Assembly: GCA_019115145.1 (NCBI GenBank)
Contig: DXED01000048.1
Span: 1 to 64,000, forward strand
DNA: 64,000 nucleotides
Direction: 5' to 3'
Origin: Claveliimonas intestinigallinarum
GTDB lineage: Bacteria; Bacillota; Clostridia; Lachnospirales; Lachnospiraceae
Positions 34,253 through 42,469 of the stretch are shown piece after piece (position 1 is the stretch's first letter; every line of letters begins with the position of its first letter). The notes beneath the pieces were generated by a model. The model was not told the DNA's origin. It worked only from the letters and a program-made list of their open reading frames with translations, and did not search any database. A program made the position numbers and the translations under genes.

Positions 34253-35956
34253 ATGAATGTCATTGAGATCAAAGACCTGAAATTTTCTTATCCAGGGGCC
34301 AAGGCCCCTGTTTTAAAAGGCGTGGACCTGGAGATAGAGAAGGGAGATTTTGTGGCCATCATCGGAAATAACGGCTGCGGGAAGTCTACTCTCTGCAAGG
34401 TCATGAACGGCCTGATCCCCCACTTTATCACAGGAGATTTCGAGGGAAGCGTGCAGGCGGCCGGCGTGGAGACGAGGGAGTCAGACATCGGGACCCTGGC
34501 CCGGAAGGTGGGCTATGTGTACCAGGATTTTGAAAACCAGATCGTCCGTCCCACCGTGTTGGACGACGCCTCCTACGCCTGCATGAACTATGCGATGAAG
34601 GACTACAGGGAGAGAGGAATGGAGGCCCTGGAAAAATGCGGTCTCTCCGGAAAGGAACAGGACTATATCTGGCAGCTCTCCGGCGGTCAGACCCATCTTC
34701 TGGCTCTGGCGGGTGCCCTGTCCCTGAGCCCTGAGGTGCTGATCCTGGATGAGCCCATCGCCCAGCTGGACCCGCACCATGCGGATACCATCTATGAGAT
34801 ATTAAAAGAGCTGAATGAGCAGCACGGCAAGACCATTATTGTGATCGAGCATCACACAGAATATATCGGGAACTACTGCAGGCACGCAGTGCTCATGAAG
34901 GATGGGAAAATTAAGTGGAAACTGCCCGTCGGGGAGGCCCTCCAGAGAGTGGAGGAGCTGGAGGAGAGCGATATTTTTCCGCCCCAGGTGACCCGGGCTG
35001 CCTACAGGCTGAGAACAGAGGGCCGGCTGGCAGAGGGAGGAAAGCTGCCTTCCACTGTGGAAGAGGGCAGGAAGACATTTGCCGATTTCATTTATACCGG
35101 CAGAAAAGAGAACTGTGGGGAGCCTTCCCCCGCCGGAGAGAAGGAGGAGACTGTTTCCTGTGAAAATGTGTCTGTCTCCTACCGCTCGGTGAAGGGGGAG
35201 CCCAAGCAGATCTTCAGCGGCCTTGACCTGAAACTGTACAAGGGCGAGAAAATCGCCCTCATCGGTTCCAACGGCGCAGGCAAATCCACTCTGATGAAGC
35301 TGATGGTGGGGCTCTTAAAGCCCTCGGATGGAAAGGTCATGCTGAAGGGACAGAGCGTGGGAGACACCAGGCCGGAGAAGCTCTCCCGGTATGTCTCCTT
35401 AGTCTACCAGAACCCGGAGGACATGTTTATCAAGGACTCCATAGAGGCGGACATAGCCTACGCCATGAAGGTGAGAAATGAGGAGGGCTGGCAGGAGCGG
35501 ACCGAAGAACTCCTTCGACGGTTCCGCCTGACAGAGCTGAAGGACAGGGACGGGCGTCTCCTCTCAGGGGGCCAGATGCGCCGGGCCAGCCTTGCCATCG
35601 GCGTGGCGCTGCAGCCGGAGATCCTGCTCCTGGACGAGCCCACGGCCAATCTGGACATTGCGACGAGAAAAGAGATCATGAGGACGCTCAGAGACATGAA
35701 GGAGATCACGGACACAGTTATGATCGCCACCCACGATATGCAGCTTGTCTGCGAGTGGGCGGAGCGGATCATCGTCCTTAGCGGCGGCAGAGTCCTTGCG
35801 GACGGTGCCAGGGACGAGGTCTTCGGGAACCGGGACGTGGTGGAACAGGTGGGCATCCGACCGCCGGAAATCTTCCAGATGGGGAAGGCGCTGGACGAGA
35901 GGGCCTTCTGCTACACCATTGATGAGTTTGTGCAGGGATTTGAAAGGGTGAAGTAA
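34253..35956 (+). CDS. energy-coupling factor ATPase, two ABC domains fused
   Basis: A 567-residue cytoplasmic ATPase with two complete ABC domains. Domain 1 (about residues 1-235): Walker A GNNGCGKST, signature LSGGQTH, Walker B VLILDEP. Domain 2 (about 300-545): GSNGAGKST, LSGGQMRR, ILLLDEP. It replaces the separate EcfA1/EcfA2 pair. It starts 4 bp after the S-component stop and ends 1 bp before the T-component start, so the three are tightly coupled. Confidence 0.95.
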   Translation: MNVIEIKDLKFSYPGAKAPVLKGVDLEIEKGDFVAIIGNNGCGKSTLCKVMNGLIPHFITGDFEGSVQAAGVETRESDIGTLARKVGYVYQDFENQIVRPTVLDDASYACMNYAMKDYRERGMEALEKCGLSGKEQDYIWQLSGGQTHLLALAGALSLSPEVLILDEPIAQLDPHHADTIYEILKELNEQHGKTIIVIEHHTEYIGNYCRHAVLMKDGKIKWKLPVGEALQRVEELEESDIFPPQVTRAAYRLRTEGRLAEGGKLPSTVEEGRKTFADFIYTGRKENCGEPSPAGEKEETVSCENVSVSYRSVKGEPKQIFSGLDLKLYKGEKIALIGSNGAGKSTLMKLMVGLLKPSDGKVMLKGQSVGDTRPEKLSRYVSLVYQNPEDMFIKDSIEADIAYAMKVRNEEGWQERTEELLRRFRLTELKDRDGRLLSGGQMRRASLAIGVALQPEILLLDEPTANLDIATRKEIMRTLRDMKEITDTVMIATHDMQLVCEWAERIIVLSGGRVLADGARDEVFGNRDVVEQVGIRPPEIFQMGKALDERAFCYTIDEFVQGFERVK

Positions 35957-35957
35957 A

Positions 35958-36794
35958 ATGCAAAGTATAAAGAAGAAACTGTCGGAAAACATACTGGACA
36001 AGCTGTCCATGGATTTCCTCAGGAACCAGGTGCTGAAAAATGCCTACGGCAATGACGACACATTTATCGCGAAGAGAGACCCCAGGATCCTCCTTGTGTG
36101 GTATGTGTTCTTTGCCCTGGCGCCCTGGTTTGTGGACGACCTGCCCTTTCTGCTGGGCTGCTTCGTCCTTGTGGCAGTTACCACAGTCATGGCAAAGGTG
36201 GCGCCCCTGGTGCTGGTCCTGTTCTGTCTGGGAGTATTTTCCCAGACTGGCTATCTCTTTGTAGTGTCCCTCATCTTTGGGGGAAACGCACAGACCGTGG
36301 TGCCCCTTCTGGTGCTGACGCTGAAGGTGGCCAGCGTGTCCCTGGCGTCCATCACCGTGTTCTCAGGGCTGGATCCGGACCGGCTCTCCAACGGCCTGAT
36401 GTGGTTCGGGTGCCCGGAGAAATTGTCCTTTTCCATCTCCTACGCATACCGGATGCTGCCCATGCTGATGGAGGAATTCCAGAATGTGCTCCTGTCCTAC
36501 CGCCTGCGGGGAAACGCGCCGGAGCATGACACCCTTGCGGGAAAGGTGCGGTATCTGATCTACCAGGTGCAGGTGATCATCCACTCCTTTTACCCCCTCA
36601 TGCTGAACACGGCAAAGCGCTCCCGGACTACGGTGGAGGCGCTGGAGATCAAGGGCTACCGGTATGCGGCGGTGAATAAAGAGGTGAAGAAAATGAAGCT
36701 GGCCACCCTGAAGGTCACCTACGATGACCTGCTGTTCCTGGCAGTGTCATTTCTCTGGATGGCTGTCGTCATCTTTGCGGGCACCCTCGTATAG
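35958..36794 (+). CDS. ECF transporter transmembrane (T) component
   Basis: A 278-residue membrane protein of the CbiQ/EcfT family. Hydrophobic helices span residues ~45-160, followed by the coupling region with SYRLRG and the later ALEIKGYRY motif, which contact the ATPase. There is a final membrane helix near the C-terminus. It couples the fused ATPase to the S component. The start follows the previous stop by one base. Confidence 0.93.
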   Translation: MQSIKKKLSENILDKLSMDFLRNQVLKNAYGNDDTFIAKRDPRILLVWYVFFALAPWFVDDLPFLLGCFVLVAVTTVMAKVAPLVLVLFCLGVFSQTGYLFVVSLIFGGNAQTVVPLLVLTLKVASVSLASITVFSGLDPDRLSNGLMWFGCPEKLSFSISYAYRMLPMLMEEFQNVLLSYRLRGNAPEHDTLAGKVRYLIYQVQVIIHSFYPLMLNTAKRSRTTVEALEIKGYRYAAVNKEVKKMKLATLKVTYDDLLFLAVSFLWMAVVIFAGTLV

Positions 36795-36842
36795 GCCTGT
36801 ATGGACCTGCATGAATGAAAGCGGAAGAAAGAAGGAAGAAAG

Positions 36843-37643
36843 ATGTATATAGATTTTCACACCCACGGGAAACTGGCAAAAAAGCTGCCGTTTTCCACTG
36901 TTTACACAGACTGGCTCTTCGGGGAGGCCCGCAGGGCAGGGCTTGACGCCCTCTGTCTCACCGAACATTTTAACACGCTGCAGTTTGACGAGCTCTACGG
37001 CTACCTGATGTCTGTCTGTGACCGGCAGGGGGACACCCTGGTGACCGGGGACGGGCTCCGCATCTTCGCGGGCATGGAGACGGACATTGCGGAGGGCGGA
37101 CATGTCCTGTCCATCGGAAAGCCGGAGGATATCCTGGAGCTGAACCGGCGGCTGGAGCCTTACAAGGAGAAGGGAAGCTTTCTTCCCTTCGCCAGGCTGC
37201 GGGACCTCTTTGACGAGTATCCGGTGATCGTGGGGGCAGGGCACCCCTTCCGGGAGGGCGGCCACATACCGGAGCTCCCTGCTGAGCAGCTTCGACGTTT
37301 TGACTTCCTGGACCTCAACGGGAAGGACATTGCCCAGGACGAGGAGGGCACCAGGAGGAAGACAGGAGCCCTGGCGGGGGAGCTGGGCATTCCCATGGTG
37401 GGCGGAAGCGACACTCACCAGGCGGTGCAGTACGGCTGTATCCGAACAGGATTTGAAAAAGAAGTCCGGACGGTGTATGATCTCTATGAGGAGATGAAGG
37501 CGGGCAGGTACGAGATCAGCGTCTCGGACTACGCGGCCTTCCAGGTGAGGACGGCAGGGCTGCTGAAGAAGGCCCTGAAGGAGATACACGCCATCGGCGG
37601 CAACTATGTGTCTGTGCTGGTGGATGAGCCCTGCGCGGTGTAA
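36843..37643 (+). CDS. PHP domain phosphoesterase (histidinol-phosphatase-like)
   Basis: A 266-residue protein with the PHP metal motifs: DFHTHGKL at residues 3-10, CLTEHFN, and the later GAGHPF and GGSDTHQ. PHP proteins are metal-dependent phosphoesterases. No other histidine-synthesis genes are near, so a role in histidine synthesis is doubtful. RBS AAGGAAG upstream. It lies 48 bp after the T-component gene and before an inositol-monophosphatase-like gene, so two phosphatases follow the transporter. Confidence 0.85.
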   Translation: MYIDFHTHGKLAKKLPFSTVYTDWLFGEARRAGLDALCLTEHFNTLQFDELYGYLMSVCDRQGDTLVTGDGLRIFAGMETDIAEGGHVLSIGKPEDILELNRRLEPYKEKGSFLPFARLRDLFDEYPVIVGAGHPFREGGHIPELPAEQLRRFDFLDLNGKDIAQDEEGTRRKTGALAGELGIPMVGGSDTHQAVQYGCIRTGFEKEVRTVYDLYEEMKAGRYEISVSDYAAFQVRTAGLLKKALKEIHAIGGNYVSVLVDEPCAV

Positions 37644-37684
37644 GACCGGCAGGCTGTATGAGGCAGAAAACGGAGGGAAGACAG

Positions 37685-38470
37685 ATGGAATTCCACAGAG
37701 AGGCCCTGGAGATCGTGCTGGCAGCGGGAAGAGAGCTGACCGGCCGCAGGGGTGCGGAGCATATAAAAGAAAAAGGGCACACCGACTATGTGACGGAGGT
37801 GGATGTGCGGGTGCAGCAGTTCATTTTCCGGGAGCTCTCCAGGATAGACCCGGGCGCCCAGTTCCTGGGGGAGGAGAAGGATAACAGCGGTGTGGACATG
37901 AACGGCCGGGTGTGGATCCTGGACCCGGTGGACGGCACTACCAATTTTATCCACGATTTCCGGCACAGCGTCATCTCCCTGGCCTGCTCGGAGCGGGGAA
38001 GGATCACCTCCGGCATTGTCTATGACCCCTACAGAAGGGAATGCTTTGAGGCACAGGAGGGGCGGGGTGCCTTTCTCAATAAGAAGCCTGTCTCTGTGAG
38101 CAAAGCGGCGGAGCTCTCCCAGTGCCTGATCGCTGTAGGCACCTCCCCGGGGCACAGGGAGAGGGCGGACGAGAGCTTTCGGAAAATGCGTGCTGTGTAT
38201 GACCGGTGCCAGGATATCCGGCGGGTGGGCTCCGCAGCGCTGGAGCTGTGCTACGTGGCCTGCGGCAGGCTGGACGGGTTCTTTGAGGAGAGACTGAAGC
38301 TCTGGGACTACGGGGCGGCGGGCCTGATCCTCCGGGAGGCAGGCGGCTGGATACAGGCTGATGAGCGGCAGGTGGCAGCAGGCACGCCCGGCATCCGGGA
38401 TGAGTTCCTGGGGATTGTCTGGGATGAGACGGATAGGGAGCTGTACAGCGGTGACAGGGAAGGGATGTAA
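37685..38470 (+). CDS. inositol monophosphatase family protein
   Basis: A 261-residue protein of usual family length. ATG 37685 is preferred over 37658 for the GGAGGGAAG site. Metal-binding motifs are present: GEE (Glu63-Glu64), DPVDGTTNF starting at Asp80, and WDYGA at 207-211. Members hydrolyse inositol phosphates, fructose 1,6-bisphosphate or 3'-phosphoadenosine nucleotides; the substrate here is open. The rpiR-type gene starts one base after its stop, so the two are linked. Confidence 0.92.
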   Translation: MEFHREALEIVLAAGRELTGRRGAEHIKEKGHTDYVTEVDVRVQQFIFRELSRIDPGAQFLGEEKDNSGVDMNGRVWILDPVDGTTNFIHDFRHSVISLACSERGRITSGIVYDPYRRECFEAQEGRGAFLNKKPVSVSKAAELSQCLIAVGTSPGHRERADESFRKMRAVYDRCQDIRRVGSAALELCYVACGRLDGFFEERLKLWDYGAAGLILREAGGWIQADERQVAAGTPGIRDEFLGIVWDETDRELYSGDREGM

Positions 38471-38471
38471 T

Positions 38472-39335
38472 ATGGGATTTTCAGTGCAGGAACCGGAAGG
38501 AAAATACACAAAATCAGACCGGCGTATCATGGATTTTGTGGAGGACTACACAGATGAGTTCCTTTTTATGAGTATCGGACAGCTGGCGGAACGGCTGGGT
38601 ATGTCCGAGGCTACGGTGTCCAGGTGCGCCAGACATCTGGGATACCGGGATTTCAAGGAGATGAAAAATGACCTGATCCAGAAAAAAGCCGGCAAGGGCG
38701 CAGCCGGAAAGCTGGCAGGCACCCTGATGAAGGACCAGGGCTTTGACGTGGAGAACTGGTTTGACTTCCAGCGGGAGTGCCTTGAGAGGACGAGGGAGCA
38801 GCTGGACATGGGGCAGTTCCAGGAGGCGGTGCAGCGCATTGGCAGCGCCCGGAATATCTATATCCATGCCAAGAACGCCTCCCTGGCGGCGGCCAGGCTC
38901 CTCTTTTTCCGGCTGCGGCGCCTGGGCTTCCAGGCATCCCTCATCCCCTCCGGCGGTTCTGAGGTCCTGGAGGGCATCGCCCATGCGGGGGAGGGGGACC
39001 TGGCTATCCTCTTCAGCTTTTCCAAGGTGTCGGAGGAAGGGCGGATGATCCTGGACTATGCCCGGGAGGCGGGCTGCTGCACGCTGGCTTTTACCAGCAG
39101 GCTTTATGCTCCCCAGGAGCAGAGAGCGGATGTGAACCTGTATGTATACCGGGGGGAGAAGGAGGAGTTCCACACCATGTCCTCCGCGGTGGCGGTCATA
39201 GACGCCCTTGTGCTGGCCCTTTCGGACAGCATGCAGCCCAAGGCTGCGGAGAAACTGATGCGGCTGCAGAAGCTGAAGAAAAAGTATGGCAGGAGGCTGT
39301 ACGGAAAAGAAGACGGAAAATCCGGGCAGGAGTAG
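38472..39335 (+). CDS. MurR/RpiR family transcriptional regulator
   Basis: A 287-residue protein. Start ATG 38472, one base after the previous stop; an upstream open frame overlaps the phosphatase. N-terminal HTH (FMSIGQLAERLGMSEATVSRCARHLGYRDFKEMK) and C-terminal SIS sugar-phosphate-binding domain (ARNIYIHAKNASLAAARLLFFRL; LAILFSFSKVSEEGR). It senses a phosphosugar and probably controls the preceding transporter and phosphatase genes. Its stop codon lies in the loop of the terminator at 39324-39355. Confidence 0.92.
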   Translation: MGFSVQEPEGKYTKSDRRIMDFVEDYTDEFLFMSIGQLAERLGMSEATVSRCARHLGYRDFKEMKNDLIQKKAGKGAAGKLAGTLMKDQGFDVENWFDFQRECLERTREQLDMGQFQEAVQRIGSARNIYIHAKNASLAAARLLFFRLRRLGFQASLIPSGGSEVLEGIAHAGEGDLAILFSFSKVSEEGRMILDYAREAGCCTLAFTSRLYAPQEQRADVNLYVYRGEKEEFHTMSSAVAVIDALVLALSDSMQPKAAEKLMRLQKLKKKYGRRLYGKEDGKSGQE

Positions 39336-39355
39336 TCCTGCCCCTTTTCTTTTTG
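39324..39355 (+). terminator. terminator overlapping the rpiR-like stop codon
   Basis: GGGCAGGA / TCCTGCCC stem with loop GTAG, then CTTTTCTTTTT. The TAG stop of the regulator is in the loop. Confidence 0.88.
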
Positions 39356-39451
39356 TGCGCAGATATGCTATACTTTATATTTAGCTGCTGTGCCGTATCT
39401 GCCTGCCAGGCCTGCGGCGGACAGCGGCGAAACAGACGAGGTGAGAAAGAC

Positions 39452-40729
39452 ATGCAGATCGTAGATAAATACATTGATCACGTAAGGGGGGAGGCCATCC
39501 GGCGCCCGGAGAAGAGCTGGGACAAGATCCTCCTGGGCTTTAAGGCCAACAAGTGGAGGATGAAGCTCCTCCCCAACAAAAATATATCCGAGGGCTACCA
39601 CCGGCTGGAGACCATGATGATGAGCCTGGTATCGGACTCGCTGTGCAGAGAGGGAAGCTACGTGTGGGGCAATATCTTCGCCCCCTGCGAGCTGATGCAG
39701 TGCTTCGGCCTGAACACCCTGTCCATCGAGTGTCTCTCCTGCTATATGAGCGGATATCATCTGGAGGACTATTTTATCGACTACGCCCAGAACATGGGCA
39801 TCGCCCCCACGCTGTGCTCCTACCACAAGACCTTTGTGGGGGGCGTGGAGAGCGGCGTGGTGCAAAGGCCCGAGTACGCGGTGACCACCTCCCTCTCCTG
39901 CGACGGCAACCTGAATACCTTCCGCTATCTGGAGAAGAAGGCAAAGGTGCCCTTTACCTTTCTGGACGTACCCTACGCCGCTGATGAGGAGTCTGTACAA
40001 TACCTGGCGGACCAGCTGCGGGAATTTGCCCGGGAGCTGGAGTCCCGGACTGGCCGCAGGTTTGACGAGGAGGAACTGAAAGACATCCTGCGCACGGAGA
40101 ACGAGACGAGGAAAGAACTGAAGCGTTTCTTTGGCTATCAGAAGATCTACTATTATCCGGGAGAGCTGATCAGCCATCTCTACATGATGATGGGCATGCA
40201 TCTGCTCATCGGCACGAAGGAGTTCCTGGAGCTGCTGCGATTCATGAACGAGGAGATACAAAAAGGGCCGGTGTTCCAGGGGAAAAAGATCCTGTGGATC
40301 CACCTCCTGCCCTTTTACCAGGAGAGCCTGAAGGAGTATTTCAACAGCAGTCAGGAGTATCAGATCATTGCCAGCGACATCATCCTGGACTACATGGATG
40401 AGCTGGATACGGAACACCCCTTTGAGGCCCTCGCGGGCAAGATCATCAGGAACCTGTACAACGGCTCCTACGCCCACAAGGCGGAGATGATCGGGCAGCT
40501 GGCGGACGAGCTCCAACCGGACGCGGTCATCCACTTCTGTCACTGGGGCTGCAAGCAGGCGTCAGGCGGGAGCATCCTTCTGAAGGAGAAGATGCAGGAG
40601 AAGGGGATCCCCATGCTGATCCTTGACGGGGACGGCATAGACAAGCGGAACAGTCACGACGGCCAGATCAAGACAAGGCTGGAGGCGTTCCTGGAAATGA
40701 TCGGGACAGGAGGAAGAGAGGCATGTTAG
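39452..40729 (+). CDS. 2-hydroxyacyl-CoA dehydratase-like iron-sulfur protein (HgdB/BcrB/DCCP-type)
   Basis: A 425-residue protein. ATG 39452 follows GAGGTG; the frame is open further upstream without support. It matches the D-component family: FAPCELMQCFGLNTL, IECLSCYMSGY, the CDG motif, and HFCHWGCKQASGG near the C-terminus. These cysteines are candidate cluster ligands. Family members are 2-hydroxyacyl-CoA dehydratases, benzoyl-CoA reductases and double-cubane cluster proteins. They are activated by an ATP-driven one-electron donor, here fused in the next gene. No acyl-CoA transferase or acyl-CoA dehydrogenase is nearby, so the substrate is unclear. Overlaps the next gene by 7 bp. Confidence 0.83.
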   Translation: MQIVDKYIDHVRGEAIRRPEKSWDKILLGFKANKWRMKLLPNKNISEGYHRLETMMMSLVSDSLCREGSYVWGNIFAPCELMQCFGLNTLSIECLSCYMSGYHLEDYFIDYAQNMGIAPTLCSYHKTFVGGVESGVVQRPEYAVTTSLSCDGNLNTFRYLEKKAKVPFTFLDVPYAADEESVQYLADQLREFARELESRTGRRFDEEELKDILRTENETRKELKRFFGYQKIYYYPGELISHLYMMMGMHLLIGTKEFLELLRFMNEEIQKGPVFQGKKILWIHLLPFYQESLKEYFNSSQEYQIIASDIILDYMDELDTEHPFEALAGKIIRNLYNGSYAHKAEMIGQLADELQPDAVIHFCHWGCKQASGGSILLKEKMQEKGIPMLILDGDGIDKRNSHDGQIKTRLEAFLEMIGTGGREAC

Positions 40730-42393
40730 GATATATCTGTAAATACGCGCCTATAGAGGTGTTCCGGTCTATGGGCGTGGAGATGAAGCGGATTGAGCCG
40801 GAGGTGACGAATTTCACCCAGGCGGACATGAAGATGCACCCCAATATATGCAGCTTCGCCAAGGGCGTGCTGGAGGATGTGCTGGCGGGGGACTACGAGG
40901 GCGTCATCCTGACCACCTGCTGCGACAGCATCCGCAGGCTCTACGATGTGCTGACAGAGGAGCTGCCGGACAAATTTATCTACATCCTGGACACCCCCAG
41001 GATCACAAAGGACGCCGGGGTCACGCTCTATGAGAAGCGGATATGGAAGATGATCCGGGCGTACGAGGCATTTTCGGGGAAACATTTTGAGGAGGAGAAG
41101 CTGGCGGAGCTTTTAAAGACCAGACAGAAAGAGCAGGCCATCTCTCTGAAAGAGCATGCGCTCAATATCGGTATCGTGGGGGCCAGGGCCAATGAAAATA
41201 TCGCCCGTATCCTGGAGGAGAAGGGGGCGAATGTGGCCTTTGATATCACCTGCACAGGCCTTCGGAGAAAATACCTCCTGGAGCCGGACCAGGTGATGAC
41301 CGGCTACACAAGAGGGCTTTTAAGCCAGTTCCCCTGCATGCGCATGGAGGCGGCAGCGGGAAGGGATGAGCTGATCGAGAAATATGCCCGGAGCGTGGAC
41401 GGCATTATCTACCATACTGTCCAGTTCTGCGACAACTACTCCTACGAGTACGCCTGGCTGAAAAAGGTGCTGGACGCGCCCATGCTCCAGCTTGAGACAG
41501 ACTATACAAAACAGAGCTACGGCCAGGTGCTGACAAGGATCGAGGCTTTTCTGGAGTCGCTGGATTCCGGAAAGGAAAAGAGGCGTCCGGCCCCCAAAGG
41601 AGAGAAGAAAGACATGTATGTAATGGGAATAGACAGCGGTTCCACGTCCACCAACGCGGTGATCATGGACGGGGAGAGAAACATTGTGGCGTCATCGGTG
41701 GTGCGCACAGGCGCCAAGTCAGGCGAGAGCGCCCAGAGGATTTTGGGCGAGATCCTGGAGAAGGCAGGGCTTAAAAGGGAGGACATCTCCTGGATCGTGT
41801 CCACGGGATACGGCCGGGTCAGCATTGATTTCGCTGATGAGAATGTGACCGAGATCAGCTGTCACGGCCGGGGCGCCCACTATTTCAACCCCAGCGTGCG
41901 CACTATCCTGGACATCGGCGGCCAGGACAGCAAGGCCATCCATTTGAACGAGGCCGGGGAGGTGACGGACTTTGTCATGAACGACAAGTGCGCTGCCGGC
42001 ACCGGGCGTTTCCTGGAGATGATCGCCCGCACACTGGAGATCGATGTGGACGAGCTGGGACCTGAGGCCCTCCGGTCCACGGAGGACATCGAGATCACCA
42101 GCATGTGCTCTGTGTTTGCCGAGTCAGAGGTCATCTCCCTCATCGCCAACAACAAGGAGAAGGCGGACATCGCGAACGGCGTCTGCCGCGCCATCGCCGG
42201 CAAGGCCTACTCCCTCCTGAAGCGGGTGGGCATGGAGGAGACCTTCATGATGACTGGCGGCGTGGCCAAGAACCCGGGCGTGGTTCGGGCGGTGGAGGAA
42301 AAGATCCAGTCCAGGCTTTATATCTGCCCGGAGCCGGAGATCGTGGGTGCCGCCGGAGCGGCCCTCTACGCCCTGGACAAAATGCAGGCGTAA
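40723..42393 (+). CDS. dehydratase-like domain fused to acyl-CoA dehydratase activase (BadF/BadG/HgdC ATPase)
   Basis: A 556-residue fusion. Residues 1-290 resemble a second dehydratase subunit (LGYICKYAPIEVFRSMG, TTCCDSIRRLYDVL). From Met298 on it is a complete activase: MGIDSGSTSTNAVIMD (phosphate loop), ILDIGGQDSKAI, KCAAGTGRFLEMIA and FMMTGGVAKNPGV, with the two Cys (CAAGTG and SMCSVFAESE) that hold the bridging [4Fe-4S] cluster of HgdC dimers. It would use ATP to drive a low-potential electron into the partner protein. An AAAGGAG site (41596-41602) lies before Met298, so a free activase might also be made. Confidence 0.85.
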   Translation: MLGYICKYAPIEVFRSMGVEMKRIEPEVTNFTQADMKMHPNICSFAKGVLEDVLAGDYEGVILTTCCDSIRRLYDVLTEELPDKFIYILDTPRITKDAGVTLYEKRIWKMIRAYEAFSGKHFEEEKLAELLKTRQKEQAISLKEHALNIGIVGARANENIARILEEKGANVAFDITCTGLRRKYLLEPDQVMTGYTRGLLSQFPCMRMEAAAGRDELIEKYARSVDGIIYHTVQFCDNYSYEYAWLKKVLDAPMLQLETDYTKQSYGQVLTRIEAFLESLDSGKEKRRPAPKGEKKDMYVMGIDSGSTSTNAVIMDGERNIVASSVVRTGAKSGESAQRILGEILEKAGLKREDISWIVSTGYGRVSIDFADENVTEISCHGRGAHYFNPSVRTILDIGGQDSKAIHLNEAGEVTDFVMNDKCAAGTGRFLEMIARTLEIDVDELGPEALRSTEDIEITSMCSVFAESEVISLIANNKEKADIANGVCRAIAGKAYSLLKRVGMEETFMMTGGVAKNPGVVRAVEEKIQSRLYICPEPEIVGAAGAALYALDKMQA

Positions 42394-42469
42394 GCGGGAG
42401 GTTCCCCTTTTCCTCTGAGAGATAGAATGGTATAATAACCACATCTTGGAACAATGAGGAGGAAAAGGA

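Noticed and set aside
39368..40543. Long - strand open frame opposite the dehydratase-like gene
   Set aside because: Antisense composition and no motif; the + strand protein has conserved Cys motifs and a ribosome site.
42394..42469. Purine or PRPP riboswitch before the uracil/xanthine permease
   Set aside because: The 76-bp gap is too short and shows no conserved riboswitch core.
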